A stretch of DNA of 37,102 nucleotides. Source: Streptomyces roseolus (GTDB lineage Bacteria; Actinomycetota; Actinomycetes; Streptomycetales; Streptomycetaceae). Below are positions 1 to 7,945 of this stretch, piece by piece. The stretch is from NCBI RefSeq assembly GCF_014649855.1, contig NZ_BMTV01000037.1, positions 1-37,102 on the forward strand. The letters are read 5' to 3'. The translations under genes were made by a program, and so were the position numbers. How positions within the stretch are numbered: the first letter of the stretch is position 1; each line of letters starts with the position of its first letter. The notes under the pieces are model-generated. The model did no database searches and was not told where the DNA came from. It saw only the letters and a program-made list of their open reading frames with translations.

Positions 1-1
1 C

Positions 2-169
2 CTCGTCGGCTCCCTCACCGCCGCCGCCCTCGCCGCCCTCCTCCTGCGCCGCCGCAACCGCGTCTACAAGCGGCTGTGGGAAGAGGAGGAACGTGACGAG
101 GACGCGGACGGCATACCCGACATCTACCAAGCCGGCGCCCGGACAGGCGGACCGGGTACCTCGGCGTAG
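2..169 (+). CDS. C-terminal end of a membrane protein (partial)
   Basis: An open frame enters from the left edge and stops at TAG 167-169. The visible 55 residues start with a hydrophobic Ala/Leu-rich stretch that looks like the end of a transmembrane helix. An Arg-rich turn, an acidic tail (EEEERDED) and DGIPDIYQ follow. A last helix with a charged cytoplasmic tail is typical of secondary transporters of the MFS type, but the segment is too short to assign a family. Third codon positions are almost all G/C, which supports real coding. The start lies outside the window. Confidence 0.6.
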   Translation, partial: LVGSLTAAALAALLLRRRNRVYKRLWEEEERDEDADGIPDIYQAGARTGGPGTSA

Positions 170-189
170 TTTCGTTTCAAAAGGGGTAG
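164..189 (+). promoter_or_regulatory. possible stress-sigma-type promoter before nfeD/SPFH
   Basis: GCGT, 16 bases, then GGGTAG fits the GNNT-N14-16-GGGTA pattern described for SigB/SigF-family promoters of Streptomyces. It lies 61 bp before the NfeD start and overlaps the stop of the upstream gene. It is a short degenerate match, so it is only a suggestion. Confidence 0.22.
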
Positions 190-250
190 AACGACTCAAA
201 GACTGCCAAACCGCTAGGTCATGCGGAGCCGTCCACGTCCGGAGAACGCC

Positions 251-682
251 ATGGAACTCTGGCTGATCTGGTTGATCCTCGCGGGGTTGCTGGCGGTTGC
301 GGAGATCTTCACCCTCACCGCCGCGCTCGGCATCCTGGGCGTGGCCGCCGCGGCCACGGCGGGAGCCGCTGCCCTGGGGCTCGCGCCGCCGCTCCAGCTG
401 GTGGTCTTCACCGTTCTCGCGGCGGCGGGCCTGTTCCTCGTACGCCCCGTCGCCGTCCGTCATCCGGGCCGGCCCCCGGCCGAGAGGTTCGGTGTCGACG
501 CGCTGGTGGGCCGGCCCGCCCGGGTCGTCTCGGAGGTCACCGGGGCGGGCGGCAGGATCCGGCTCGGCGGCGAGGAGTGGACGGCGCGCGCCTACGACGA
601 AACGCTCGTGATCCCTCCGGGGGCGACCGTCGACGTCATGGAGATCGACGGCGCCACCGCCGTCGTCCATCCCCGGGAGTGA
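251..682 (+). CDS. NfeD-like membrane protein with OB-fold tail
   Basis: A 143-residue protein. About residues 1-65 form a hydrophobic region with two to three membrane helices (ELWLIWLILAGLLAVAEIF at the start). The C-terminal third is a soluble beta-rich domain (ALVGRPARVV, LGGEEW, VMEIDGATAVVHP) typical of the OB-fold of NfeD proteins. NfeD proteins work with SPFH/stomatin partners in membrane organisation, and an SPFH gene follows 5 bp downstream, which strongly supports the call. I chose ATG 251 over an in-frame ATG at 221 because GGAG at 241-244 sits correctly before it and the membrane helix begins at once. Confidence 0.88.
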   Translation: MELWLIWLILAGLLAVAEIFTLTAALGILGVAAAATAGAAALGLAPPLQLVVFTVLAAAGLFLVRPVAVRHPGRPPAERFGVDALVGRPARVVSEVTGAGGRIRLGGEEWTARAYDETLVIPPGATVDVMEIDGATAVVHPRE

Positions 683-687
683 GAGCC

Positions 688-1746
688 ATGGACGTGTCCG
701 GACTGCTCGTCGCCGGTCTGATCCTCGCGGCGTTCGCCGTGTTCACCGTCGTGCGCGCGGTGCGCATCGTCCCGCAGGCCCGCGCCCGCAACGTCGAGCG
801 CCTCGGCCGCTACCGGCGCACGCTGAGGCCGGGGCTCAACCTCGTCATCCCCTACATCGACCGCGTCTACCCGGTGATCGACCTGCGGGAGCAGGTGGTC
901 TCCTTCCGGCCCCAGCCGGTGATCACCGAGGACAACCTGGTCGTCGAGATCGACACCGTGCTGTACTTCCAGGTCACCGACCCGCGCGCGGCCGCCTACG
1001 AGATCGCGGACTTCCTCCAGGGCGTCGAACAGCTCACCGTCACCACCCTGCGCAACGTCGTGGGCTCGATGGACCTGGAGAAGACCCTCACCTCGCGCGA
1101 CACGATCAACAGCCAGCTGCGCGGGGTGCTCGACGACGCCACCGGCAAGTGGGGGCTGCGCGTCAACAGGGTGGAGATCAAGGCCATCGACCCTCCGCAG
1201 TCCATCAAGGACGCGATGGAGAAGCAGATGCGCGCCGAGCGGGACAAGCGGGCGGCGATCCTGGGGGCCGAGGGGCAGCGGCAGTCGCAGATCCTCACCG
1301 CGGAGGGGGACAAGCAGGCCGCCGTGCTCCGGGCGGAAGGCAACCGCACCGCCGAGATCCTCAAGGCCGAAGGGCAGTCCCGGGCCATCGACGAGGTCTT
1401 CCAGGCCGTGCACCGCAACGACCCCGACCCGCAGCTCCTCGCCTACCAGTACCTGCAGACGCTGCCCCAGCTCGCCCAGGGCGCGGGCAGCACCTTCTGG
1501 GTGATCCCCGGCGAGGTCACCGCCGCGCTCCAGGGGGTGTCCCGCGCCTTCAACGAGGTCCTGCCCCCGTCGCCGGCGACCCGGGAGACGTCCGCGGAGG
1601 ACAGGGCCGCCACGGAAGCCGCCGACGACGCGGCCAAGGCCGCCGAAGCCGCGGCCGAAGCACTCGCGGACGCGGCCGAGGCCGACGCCGACACGCTCCC
1701 CTTCACCGCCGGCCGCCGGCCGTCGAAGGAGTCCGGCGAAGCCTGA
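688..1746 (+). CDS. SPFH/Band 7 (stomatin-prohibitin family) protein
   Basis: A 352-residue protein. It has an N-terminal membrane anchor (residues about 3-25) and then a PHB/SPFH domain with the usual signatures: ERLGRYRRTLRPGLNLVIPYID, a REQVVSF stretch, TEDNLVVEIDTVLYFQV and the RDTINSQLRGVLDDAT region. A long Ala/Glu helix of repeating AEG(D/N/Q)...ILKAEG units follows, as in QmcA/slipin proteins. The C-terminus is a low-complexity Ala/Asp/Glu tail. ATG 688 is chosen because it opens directly on the anchor and lies 5 bp after the NfeD stop. Upstream in-frame codons run through nfeD. The two genes form an NfeD-SPFH operon, presumably organising membrane domains. Confidence 0.92.
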   Translation: MDVSGLLVAGLILAAFAVFTVVRAVRIVPQARARNVERLGRYRRTLRPGLNLVIPYIDRVYPVIDLREQVVSFRPQPVITEDNLVVEIDTVLYFQVTDPRAAAYEIADFLQGVEQLTVTTLRNVVGSMDLEKTLTSRDTINSQLRGVLDDATGKWGLRVNRVEIKAIDPPQSIKDAMEKQMRAERDKRAAILGAEGQRQSQILTAEGDKQAAVLRAEGNRTAEILKAEGQSRAIDEVFQAVHRNDPDPQLLAYQYLQTLPQLAQGAGSTFWVIPGEVTAALQGVSRAFNEVLPPSPATRETSAEDRAATEAADDAAKAAEAAAEALADAAEADADTLPFTAGRRPSKESGEA

Positions 1747-2037
1747 AGGGCTGCCGACCTCCCCGGCCGAAACGGTCCCACCCGCGGTGATCGCCTTGCG
1801 GTGGTCCCTTCGGCGTTGCCGCCGGTGACCACCGCTCGTGTTCCCGCCCGGCCGGCCGAGAAGGCGTCGACGTGCGCCAGAAGCTCGCCGGCAGCAGGGC
1901 GACGGCGCCCGGCGCGACGTCGGCACCATCCGGCGGTCGCGTCGAGGCGCCGGCTCGGCAGGCCGGGACCGCTGATGCCCGGTGAACCCCGTCCAGCAGC
2001 ACGAACGCCTTCGCCGACGCCGGTCCTCGTCGAGGGG

Positions 2038-3057
2038 TCACGGATCCTGGCGCCCGCCGGGCGGGGTCGCCCGGCTCCCGGCGGCGCCGGGAGGGCCCGG
2101 CGGGGGCTCGCCCGCCGCAAGGTGCTCCAGGACCTCCGCCAGCTCCTGGCAGGCGCGGCGCACCGACCGGCGGGTCGCACGCTGCTCGGTGATGACGGAG
2201 GCGAGAAGCAGGGCGGTCAGGGCTGCGGAACCGTTGAACGCCTGGAGCTTGACCATGATCTCGACGTCCGTCAGGTGGAGGAACGCGCCCCGCCCGGAGG
2301 TCGCCTCGAAGGTGGTGAGCACGGAGGCGAAGAGCGCGCACAGCATGCTTCCGGCGAGCTGGAAGCGGAGCGCCGCCCAGATCAGCAGGGGAAAGACGAG
2401 GAACAGCATGCTCATCGGGTTGAGCACGGCCATGGGCATGAGGACCAGGGTCGTCAGCCCCAGGAAGGCCGCCTCCTTCCAGCGCCGTACCCGGAACCGT
2501 CCGGCCGGTCCCGCGAGGACGAGCAGGAGCGGGGCGACGAGCAGCACCCCCATCGTGTCGCCCACCCACCAGGCCAGCCAGACGGGCCAGAACTCGCTCT
2601 CGTCCAGGGAGCCCTTCGCCACCTGCAGCCCGACCCCCGCCGTCGCGCTGATCAGCATGGCGCCGAACCCGCCGAGGAAGACCAGGGAGAGTCCGTCCCG
2701 CAGCCGCGCCATGTCGGGCCGGAAGTCGGCCTGTCTCAGCAGCAGGAAGGCGCAGAGCGGCGCGACGGTGTTGCTCACCACGGTGACCACCGTGGTGGGC
2801 CCCGGAGCGGTGAGGGAGGCGATGACGAGGAAGGAGCCGAGGGCGATCCCGGGCCAGACCCGCGCGCCGAACAGCAGCAGGGCGGCGACGGCGACGCCGG
2901 TGGGCGGCCAGATGGGGGTGACCACGGCGCCTTCGATGGCGAGGCGGCCCGTCAGGCCGAGTCGTCCGGCCGCGTAGTAGCAAACCGCCACGGCCAGCGA
3001 CATCAGAGCCGTCTCCGTGGAGCGCCGGAACTGCCGAATATCCCACACGTCAGCCAT
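2038..3057 (-). CDS. MASE1-domain integral membrane sensor, no output domain
   Basis: About 339 residues, nearly all in hydrophobic helices (about eight). Motifs fit MASE1: AAGRLGL near the N-terminus, VTPIWPPTGVAVAALLLFG, and the WLAWWVGDTMGVLLVAPLLL helix. MASE1 is normally the N-terminal sensory part of histidine kinases, GGDEF proteins or SpoIIE phosphatases. Here nothing but a short Pro/Gly-rich tail follows, so it would need a separate effector. The gene just upstream on the same strand, a SpoIIE-type phosphatase, is the obvious candidate. I chose ATG 3057. A GTG start at 3123 in the same frame is possible, since neither has a strong ribosome site. Confidence 0.8.
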   Translation of the reverse strand: MADVWDIRQFRRSTETALMSLAVAVCYYAAGRLGLTGRLAIEGAVVTPIWPPTGVAVAALLLFGARVWPGIALGSFLVIASLTAPGPTTVVTVVSNTVAPLCAFLLLRQADFRPDMARLRDGLSLVFLGGFGAMLISATAGVGLQVAKGSLDESEFWPVWLAWWVGDTMGVLLVAPLLLVLAGPAGRFRVRRWKEAAFLGLTTLVLMPMAVLNPMSMLFLVFPLLIWAALRFQLAGSMLCALFASVLTTFEATSGRGAFLHLTDVEIMVKLQAFNGSAALTALLLASVITEQRATRRSVRRACQELAEVLEHLAAGEPPPGPPGAAGSRATPPGGRQDP

Positions 3058-3174
3058 CAGACACCGGCCGGGCCGCCATGACCGGGCAAGGACGCCTGCG
3101 TGTCGGGCGCCGCCGTACGGCACGGGCCCGGGCCGGCCCGGGGACCGACCCGCCCCGAGACGGGTCCTCTCCCT

Positions 3175-4017
3175 TCACTCCTCGGCCGCCGACCGGGCCG
3201 GACCGCCGTCATGCCCGACGACCAGGACGGCCGCGTCGTCCTCGTGCCCCACCGTGGCCGCCAGCTTCATGACGGCGGTGGCGAGCGCGTCGACGTCCAG
3301 CCCGGCGACGGCGGTGATCCCGGCGAGCCGCGTCACCCGGTCCAGGCCCTCGTCGACGTGGAGCGAGGGCCCCTCCACCACCCCGTCGGTCAGGAGGACG
3401 AAGACACCGTCGGCGGTGAGCCGGTGGCGCGTGGCCGGGTAGTCCACGCCGGGGAGCACACCGAGCGGAGGCCCGCCCTCGCTGTCGTCGATGCCGGAGC
3501 GGCCGTCGGCGGTGGCCCAGATGTGGGGGATGTGACCGGCCCGGGCGCACTCCAGGGTGCCGGCGGCGGGGTCGAGCCGCAGGAAGGTGCAGGTGGCGAA
3601 GAGGTCGGCGCCCAGAGAGATCAGCAGGTCGTTGGTGCGGCCGAGCAGCTCTCCCGGGTCTCCGGTGACGGAGGCCAGCGCGCGCAGTGCCACGCGGACC
3701 TGTCCCATGAAGGCGGCGGCCTCGATGTTGTGCCCCTGCACGTCACCGATGGACATGCCGATCCGCCCGCCGGGCAGGGGGAAGGCGTCGTACCAGTCAC
3801 CGCCGACGTTGAGCCCGTGGTTGGCGGGCTCATAGCGGACGGCCAGCCGGGCGCCCGGAAAACGGGGCAGCTCCGAGGGCAGCATGCCACGCTGCAGGGC
3901 CACGGCGAGCTCGACACGGGAACGCTGCGTCTCGGCCAGCTCCCGCGCCTTGGCCGTCAGCGACCCGAGCCGGACCAGGAGGTCCTCGCTGTTGTCGGCC
4001 GGCCGTCTGCGGAACAT
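3175..4017 (-). CDS. PP2C-family (SpoIIE-type) serine phosphatase
   Basis: 280 residues. A short helical lead (about 1-40) precedes a complete SpoIIE/RsbU-type PP2C domain: LQRGMLPSELP, YEPANHGLNVGGDWYDAF, IGDVQGHN, CARAGHIPH, LLTDGVVE and HEDDAAVLVV. The aspartates of GGDWYD, GDVQGHN, TDG and DDAAV are the expected metal ligands. The family dephosphorylates anti-anti-sigma factors or related STAS proteins. No sensor domain is fused, which fits a split system with the MASE1 protein encoded 117 bp downstream. ATG 4017 has GGAG six bases upstream. Confidence 0.93.
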   Translation of the reverse strand: MFRRRPADNSEDLLVRLGSLTAKARELAETQRSRVELAVALQRGMLPSELPRFPGARLAVRYEPANHGLNVGGDWYDAFPLPGGRIGMSIGDVQGHNIEAAAFMGQVRVALRALASVTGDPGELLGRTNDLLISLGADLFATCTFLRLDPAAGTLECARAGHIPHIWATADGRSGIDDSEGGPPLGVLPGVDYPATRHRLTADGVFVLLTDGVVEGPSLHVDEGLDRVTRLAGITAVAGLDVDALATAVMKLAATVGHEDDAAVLVVGHDGGPARSAAEE

Positions 4018-4347
4018 CGATCACTCCGACGTCACGACAATCCTCGCGTCAGTCCGTCCCGTCTCCAGCACGCGGGCCCCGGGGAACCACCTCGGTACGA
4101 ACAGGTCCTTCCCCACTCTGCCCGGAGGGGACGGCGTCCGCATCTCATCGGCGGAGAACGCCGCGGATCCCGGCGGGGCCACCCCGCACCGCCGGAAACG
4201 AACATCGGTCCGGCGAAATCGAAGGCGTCGCCCCGCCCCTGACCTCCGTCCGGACCGGGCAGGCCGACGCCGCGCGACTCGCCCGGCGAGGCCCGGCACG
4301 CCACCGCCGCCGTCGAAGAGGCGGCGGCCGTACGCGGCCTGTGCGGA
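4018..4347. other. intergenic, 330 bp: Dps terminator and a doubtful 40-codon frame
   Basis: No confident gene. A hairpin at 4304-4327 lies just past the Dps stop. On the minus strand a frame of about 40 codons (4143 down to 4021) with high GC3 ends 3 bp before the phosphatase start. It could be a small coupled ORF or gene debris. I see no recognisable domain in it and no good ribosome site. Confidence 0.3.
4304..4327 (-). terminator. hairpin downstream of dps
   Basis: CCGCCGCC pairs perfectly with GGCGGCGG across an 8-base loop, 20 bp after the Dps stop codon. A GC stem without a U-tract is usual for Streptomyces terminators. Confidence 0.45.
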
Positions 4348-4923
4348 TCAGGGCTGGGTGCGGGCCTGGTCGGCCGCCTGGCCGGCGGCGGCCCTTTCCG
4401 TCGTGGCGTGGGCGGTGCTGAGCCGGCCTCCGCTGCTTTCCAGGTGCGCGCGGACGAACCACTGGAAGAGCTCCAGGCCGCGCAGCTGCTCGATGAGCAT
4501 GTCCTGCGTGACCGGGTCGGAGGTTTCGGTGGCCTGCATGGCCGCGCGGTGACCCTTGATGAGCCCGGTGTAGACGAGGTCGAGGGCGCCCAGGTGCTCG
4601 ATGGCTTCGGCGCGGCCGATGGAGTAGTCGTCCCAGGTCCGGTCGGCGACCAGAGCGCCCGGGGTGCCGTGCGGTTCACCGCCGAGGGTGGAGATCCGTT
4701 CGGCGAGGTCGTCGGTCATGGACCGGACCTGATCGACCTGCGGATCGATCATCTCGTGCACGGCGATGAAGTGCGGGCCGACCACGTTCCAGTGGACGTG
4801 CTTGAGCGTCAGGGCGAGATCGTTCAGCGCGTGCAAGCGCGTCTGGAGGAGGGTGATGATGCTTCCGCTGTCGTCTGCGGACATGCCCGGGACGGTGTAC
4901 TGGGGAGCGGACTCAGAGGCCAC
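4348..4923 (-). CDS. dps: Dps-family ferritin-like DNA-protection protein
   Basis: 191 residues starting at GTG 4923, with AGAAAGG about eight bases upstream. The Dps/ferritin core is clear. LALTLKHVHWNVVGPHFIAVHEMID carries the intersubunit ferroxidase His and Asp/Glu ligands, RISTLGGEPHGT is the conserved turn, and the C-terminal helix holds LELFQWFVRAHLE. Dps dodecamers oxidise ferrous iron with peroxide and store it, and many bind DNA. N- and C-terminal extensions (about 20 and 25 residues, the latter Ala/Gln-rich) are common in Streptomyces Dps proteins. The gene stands alone with its own terminator. Confidence 0.93.
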   Translation of the reverse strand: MASESAPQYTVPGMSADDSGSIITLLQTRLHALNDLALTLKHVHWNVVGPHFIAVHEMIDPQVDQVRSMTDDLAERISTLGGEPHGTPGALVADRTWDDYSIGRAEAIEHLGALDLVYTGLIKGHRAAMQATETSDPVTQDMLIEQLRGLELFQWFVRAHLESSGGRLSTAHATTERAAAGQAADQARTQP

Positions 4924-5255
4924 GGCCGTGCCTTTCTTCTGCTGGCAAGGGAAGACGTCTCTTGGCAGGCAACCACCGGATCGCTCCCGCTGCCCGTTGG
5001 AGACCGCCGTACGGGCCCGTCCCGACCGGGAGCGGCGCGGCCCGCGCCGGCCCGCGGTGTCACCGCCAGCGCGACCGCGAGGACCGTGACACGCGGTGGA
5101 AGGCGGCCGGCTTCGCCGTCACCCGGGCCGCCCTGTGCGCCGCGAGCCTCTCCGGCACCGCCTCCTCCCCCCCGATGACGGCCGAGCGAGGCGGCCACCG
5201 GAGACGCCCCGTCCCGTCGGTGTCGCTCCGCGCGGCCGCACGCGGCGGCACGGCC
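4924..5255. other. intergenic, 332 bp, no gene seen
   Basis: It lies between the dps start and the end of the flavoprotein gene. It should hold the dps promoter, but I could not pick a convincing -35/-10 pair. Frames on both strands are Arg/Pro-rich and show no domain or ribosome site. Confidence 0.4.
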
Positions 5256-6287
5256 TCACGCCAGGCCGTTCACGACAGCCGCGAAGACCCGCGGCAGGCG
5301 TTCGGCCGCGGGCACGACGAGCGGGGCGAGGGCCCGTCGCTGCCGCACCCGGACCAGAAGCTCCGTCAGGAGCCGGTGGTGGCGGGTCGCGCGGTTCCAG
5401 TCGCTTTCGTAGCGGTCCGGCGTGCCACGGCGCACGTTGTCGACCAGGGCCGCGGCGCCGGCGAGGGCCAGGGAGACGCCCTCACCGGTCAGCGCGTCGA
5501 CGTATCCGGCGGCGTCGCCCACGAGCAGGACCCGCCCGTGGAGCCGGGAGCGTGCCTTCTGGCGCAGTGGGCCCGCGCCCCGCACCGCCGTGACGGCCGC
5601 TTCGGCGGGGAGACGGGCGGCCAGTGCGGGAAAGCGTTCCAGCTGGGCGCCGAAAGGGGCCCGCCGGTCCGTCAGCAGGGCGATCCCGACGAGATCCGGA
5701 CCGAGCGGGGTGACGTACGCCTCGCCGTGCCGTCCGCAGTGCACCTCGACGTACGGGGACCACGGAGGCACGGCGTAATGACGCCGCAGCCCGTACCTGG
5801 GTCTGCGGCGGGACCCGGCGCACAGGCCGAGGGAGCGGCGCACCGGTGAGTGCAGACCGTCCGCGGCGACCAGCCACCGGGCCCGCAGACCGGCGCCGGG
5901 CAAGGACACGCCGGTGGCGTCCTGCCGTACTTCCCCGACCCGCAGGGGCAGCACGGGAACGCCCGCCGCGAGGACGGCCCCGTGGAGGGCCTCGTGCAGG
6001 CCGGTACGCCGTACGCCGAGGCCGGGACCGCGCCGGAACGCCGCCTGCACCTGACGGGACCCCTGCACGTAGCGGATGCCGGTGATCGGGTGGCCCGGGA
6101 CCTCCAGGCCCAGTGCGGCGAGGGCTTGGACGGCGCCGGGCATCAGGCCCTCGCCGCACGCCTTGTCGACCGGTGCGCGGCGGGGCTCGGCCACGACGGC
6201 GTCGAAACCGGCACGCGCGGCGTACAGGGCCGTCGCCAGGCCGGCGGGACCGCCGCCGACGATGATCAGGTCGTGTGCGCGGCTCAC
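5256..6287 (-). CDS. FAD-dependent oxidoreductase, SrsC/geranylgeranyl-reductase-like
   Basis: 343 residues. The Rossmann FAD motif GGGPAG is at 11-16. The DG-type motif (LVAADGLHSPVRRSL) and the second FAD motif GDAAGYVDALTGEG are both present, as in group A flavin hydroxylases and geranylgeranyl reductases. It is the last gene of a three-gene operon and its ATG overlaps the previous stop by 4 bp (ATGA). In the S. griseus srs operon the equivalent flavoprotein hydroxylates the methylated alkylresorcinol towards a quinone, and that role is inferred here from gene order. A prenyl-chain reductase is the alternative, given the nearby UbiA gene. Confidence 0.85.
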   Translation of the reverse strand: MSRAHDLIIVGGGPAGLATALYAARAGFDAVVAEPRRAPVDKACGEGLMPGAVQALAALGLEVPGHPITGIRYVQGSRQVQAAFRRGPGLGVRRTGLHEALHGAVLAAGVPVLPLRVGEVRQDATGVSLPGAGLRARWLVAADGLHSPVRRSLGLCAGSRRRPRYGLRRHYAVPPWSPYVEVHCGRHGEAYVTPLGPDLVGIALLTDRRAPFGAQLERFPALAARLPAEAAVTAVRGAGPLRQKARSRLHGRVLLVGDAAGYVDALTGEGVSLALAGAAALVDNVRRGTPDRYESDWNRATRHHRLLTELLVRVRQRRALAPLVVPAAERLPRVFAAVVNGLA

Positions 6288-6799
6288 GCGTGCACCGCCC
6301 GGGTGAGGGCCGCGTTCTCACAACGGAGCCGGACCGTGAGCAGCACCGCGTTGGCCGAGCTGAACACCGCGGCGGTCAGCCACGCCGAGTGGACCAGGGG
6401 CAGAGCGGCGACCTCCACCACGACGGCGACGTAGTTGGGGTGACGCACGAGGCGGTAGGGACCGGTGCCGAGGGGACGCGTGCCCGGAACGACGATGACG
6501 CGGGTGTTCCAGTACGGCCCGAGTGCGGTGACGCACCACCAGCGCAGCGCCTGGGACAGGAGGACCAGCGACAGCATCGGCCACCCCAGGGCGGGCAGGA
6601 ACGGCCGGTGGGCCAGGACGGGTTCGAGGAGGCAGCAGACCAGCAGGGCCGTGTGCAGGACGACCATGACCGGGTAGTGGCCGCGGCCGTGCTCGACACC
6701 GGCGCGGGCGAGGGTCCAGGCCGCGTTGCGCCGGGCCACGATCAGTTCGACGACGCGTTCGGCGGCCACGCCGAGGACGAGGAGCGTGTACCAGAACAT
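6284..6799 (-). CDS. isoprenylcysteine-carboxyl-methyltransferase-like membrane O-methyltransferase (SrsB-like)
   Basis: 171 residues with four to five hydrophobic helices. The C-terminal ICMT/PEMT signature is present: a GPYRLVRHPNYVAVVVEV stretch, with the RHPNY motif that binds S-adenosylmethionine in this membrane family. In srs- and agq-type operons this family methylates the phenolic hydroxyl of an alkylresorcinol in the membrane. It lies 9 bp after the type III PKS and overlaps the flavoprotein gene, so co-translation is likely. Confidence 0.88.
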   Translation of the reverse strand: MFWYTLLVLGVAAERVVELIVARRNAAWTLARAGVEHGRGHYPVMVVLHTALLVCCLLEPVLAHRPFLPALGWPMLSLVLLSQALRWWCVTALGPYWNTRVIVVPGTRPLGTGPYRLVRHPNYVAVVVEVAALPLVHSAWLTAAVFSSANAVLLTVRLRCENAALTRAVHA

Positions 6800-6808
6800 G
6801 ACGACCCC

Positions 6809-7945
6809 TCACCAGCGCAGCAGGACGAACTCGGAGCAGAAACCGGGGCCCATCGCCATCAGCAGCCCCCAGGTGCCGGGCTCCGGCCGCCCGGGCCCGC
6901 GGTGGCTCTGCAGGACGTGCAGCACGGAGGCCGAGGACAGGTTCCCCACCGCCGCGAGCGAGCGCCGCGCGCTGTCGAGGGCTTCGACGGGCAGACCGAG
7001 GACGTCGGTCACGGCGGACAGCACCTTGGGGCCGCCCGGATGGCACACCCAGGTCCCGATGTCGCCGGTGGTCAGGCCGTGGTCGGCGAGGAAGGCCCGC
7101 AGGGGCCGCCCGAGGTGCTCCCGCACGATGCGGGGGATGCCCTCGTCGATCACCACGCGGAACCCGCCGGCTCCGATGTCCCAGCCCATGAGGTGCCCGG
7201 TCCCCGGGTAGAGGTGGCTGCGCGTGGCGACCACCGTCGGCCCGCTCCCCTCCTGTCCCGCGACGGCGCGGCCGCGCGCGACGAGCGCCGCCGCGCCGTC
7301 GCCGAACAGGGCGCCGGCGACGAGGTTGGCGCGGGAGTCGTCGTGCCGCTGGAGCGTCAGCGAGCACAGTTCGACGGTGAGCAGCACCGCCGTGTCGCCG
7401 GGGTGCCCGCGCAGGTAGTCGTGCAGCCGGGCGAGACCCGCGGCACCCGCCACGCACCCCAGGCCGAACACCGGAAGCCGTTTGACGTCGGGTCGCAACC
7501 CCAGGCGGCCGACCAGGCGGGCGTCGAGCGAAGGGGTGGCCACGCCGGTGACGGAGTTGCACACCAGCAGGTCGACATCGGCCGGTTCGAGCCCCGCTTC
7601 CCGCAGCGCGCCGGTGACGGCTTCCGCGCCCAGGTCGAGTCCGGCCGCGATCCAGGCGTCGTTGGAGCGCCCGAAGTCCCCGAGGCCGGCGTACCGGTCG
7701 ATCGGCAGGGCCAGATGGCGCGCACGCACACCGGTGGACAGGTGCAGGCGGCGCAGCAGGCCGCGGTCGGCTCCCGGCGCCAGGCACAGGTCGCCGATCG
7801 GTTCGGTCAGGTCGTCCTGGGCGTAGCGGTGCGGTGGCAGCGCGGTGTGGACGGCGGCGATCGTGGTCGCCGCGGCGGGGGCGGCGGGCGGGCACGGAGC
7901 GGCGGCGGGGGAGGCGGCATCGTCGGTGATCACAGGGACACGCAT
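6809..7945 (-). CDS. type III polyketide synthase (alkylresorcinol/phenolic-lipid type)
   Basis: 378 residues, the normal family length. The catalytic triad is intact and in canonical positions: Cys164 (FGLGCVAGAAG), His302 (VCHPGGPKVL) and Asn335 (AVGNLSSAS). The C-terminal GPGFCSEFVLL loop is also present. An Ala/Pro-rich 30-residue N-terminus precedes the fold. Type III PKSs extend a starter acyl-CoA with malonyl-CoA in a single active site. With the ICMT-like and flavoprotein genes behind it, the order matches srsABC of S. griseus, so the likely product is an alkylresorcinol or alkylpyrone made from a fatty acyl starter. ATG 7945 has a GAGG element about 13 bases upstream. Confidence 0.93.
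   Translation of the reverse strand: MRVPVITDDAASPAAAPCPPAAPAAATTIAAVHTALPPHRYAQDDLTEPIGDLCLAPGADRGLLRRLHLSTGVRARHLALPIDRYAGLGDFGRSNDAWIAAGLDLGAEAVTGALREAGLEPADVDLLVCNSVTGVATPSLDARLVGRLGLRPDVKRLPVFGLGCVAGAAGLARLHDYLRGHPGDTAVLLTVELCSLTLQRHDDSRANLVAGALFGDGAAALVARGRAVAGQEGSGPTVVATRSHLYPGTGHLMGWDIGAGGFRVVIDEGIPRIVREHLGRPLRAFLADHGLTTGDIGTWVCHPGGPKVLSAVTDVLGLPVEALDSARRSLAAVGNLSSASVLHVLQSHRGPGRPEPGTWGLLMAMGPGFCSEFVLLRW

Noticed and set aside
577..687. An earlier start for the SPFH gene inside nfeD
   Set aside because: It would overlap nfeD in another frame with an Arg-rich peptide. ATG 688 opens on the membrane anchor.
1703..3046. Long minus-strand frame overlapping the MASE1 gene in another frame
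   Set aside because: The MASE1 frame has transmembrane helices and family motifs. This frame is Arg/Gly-rich. Its tail over the 1747-2037 gap was considered as gene debris but shows nothing recognisable.
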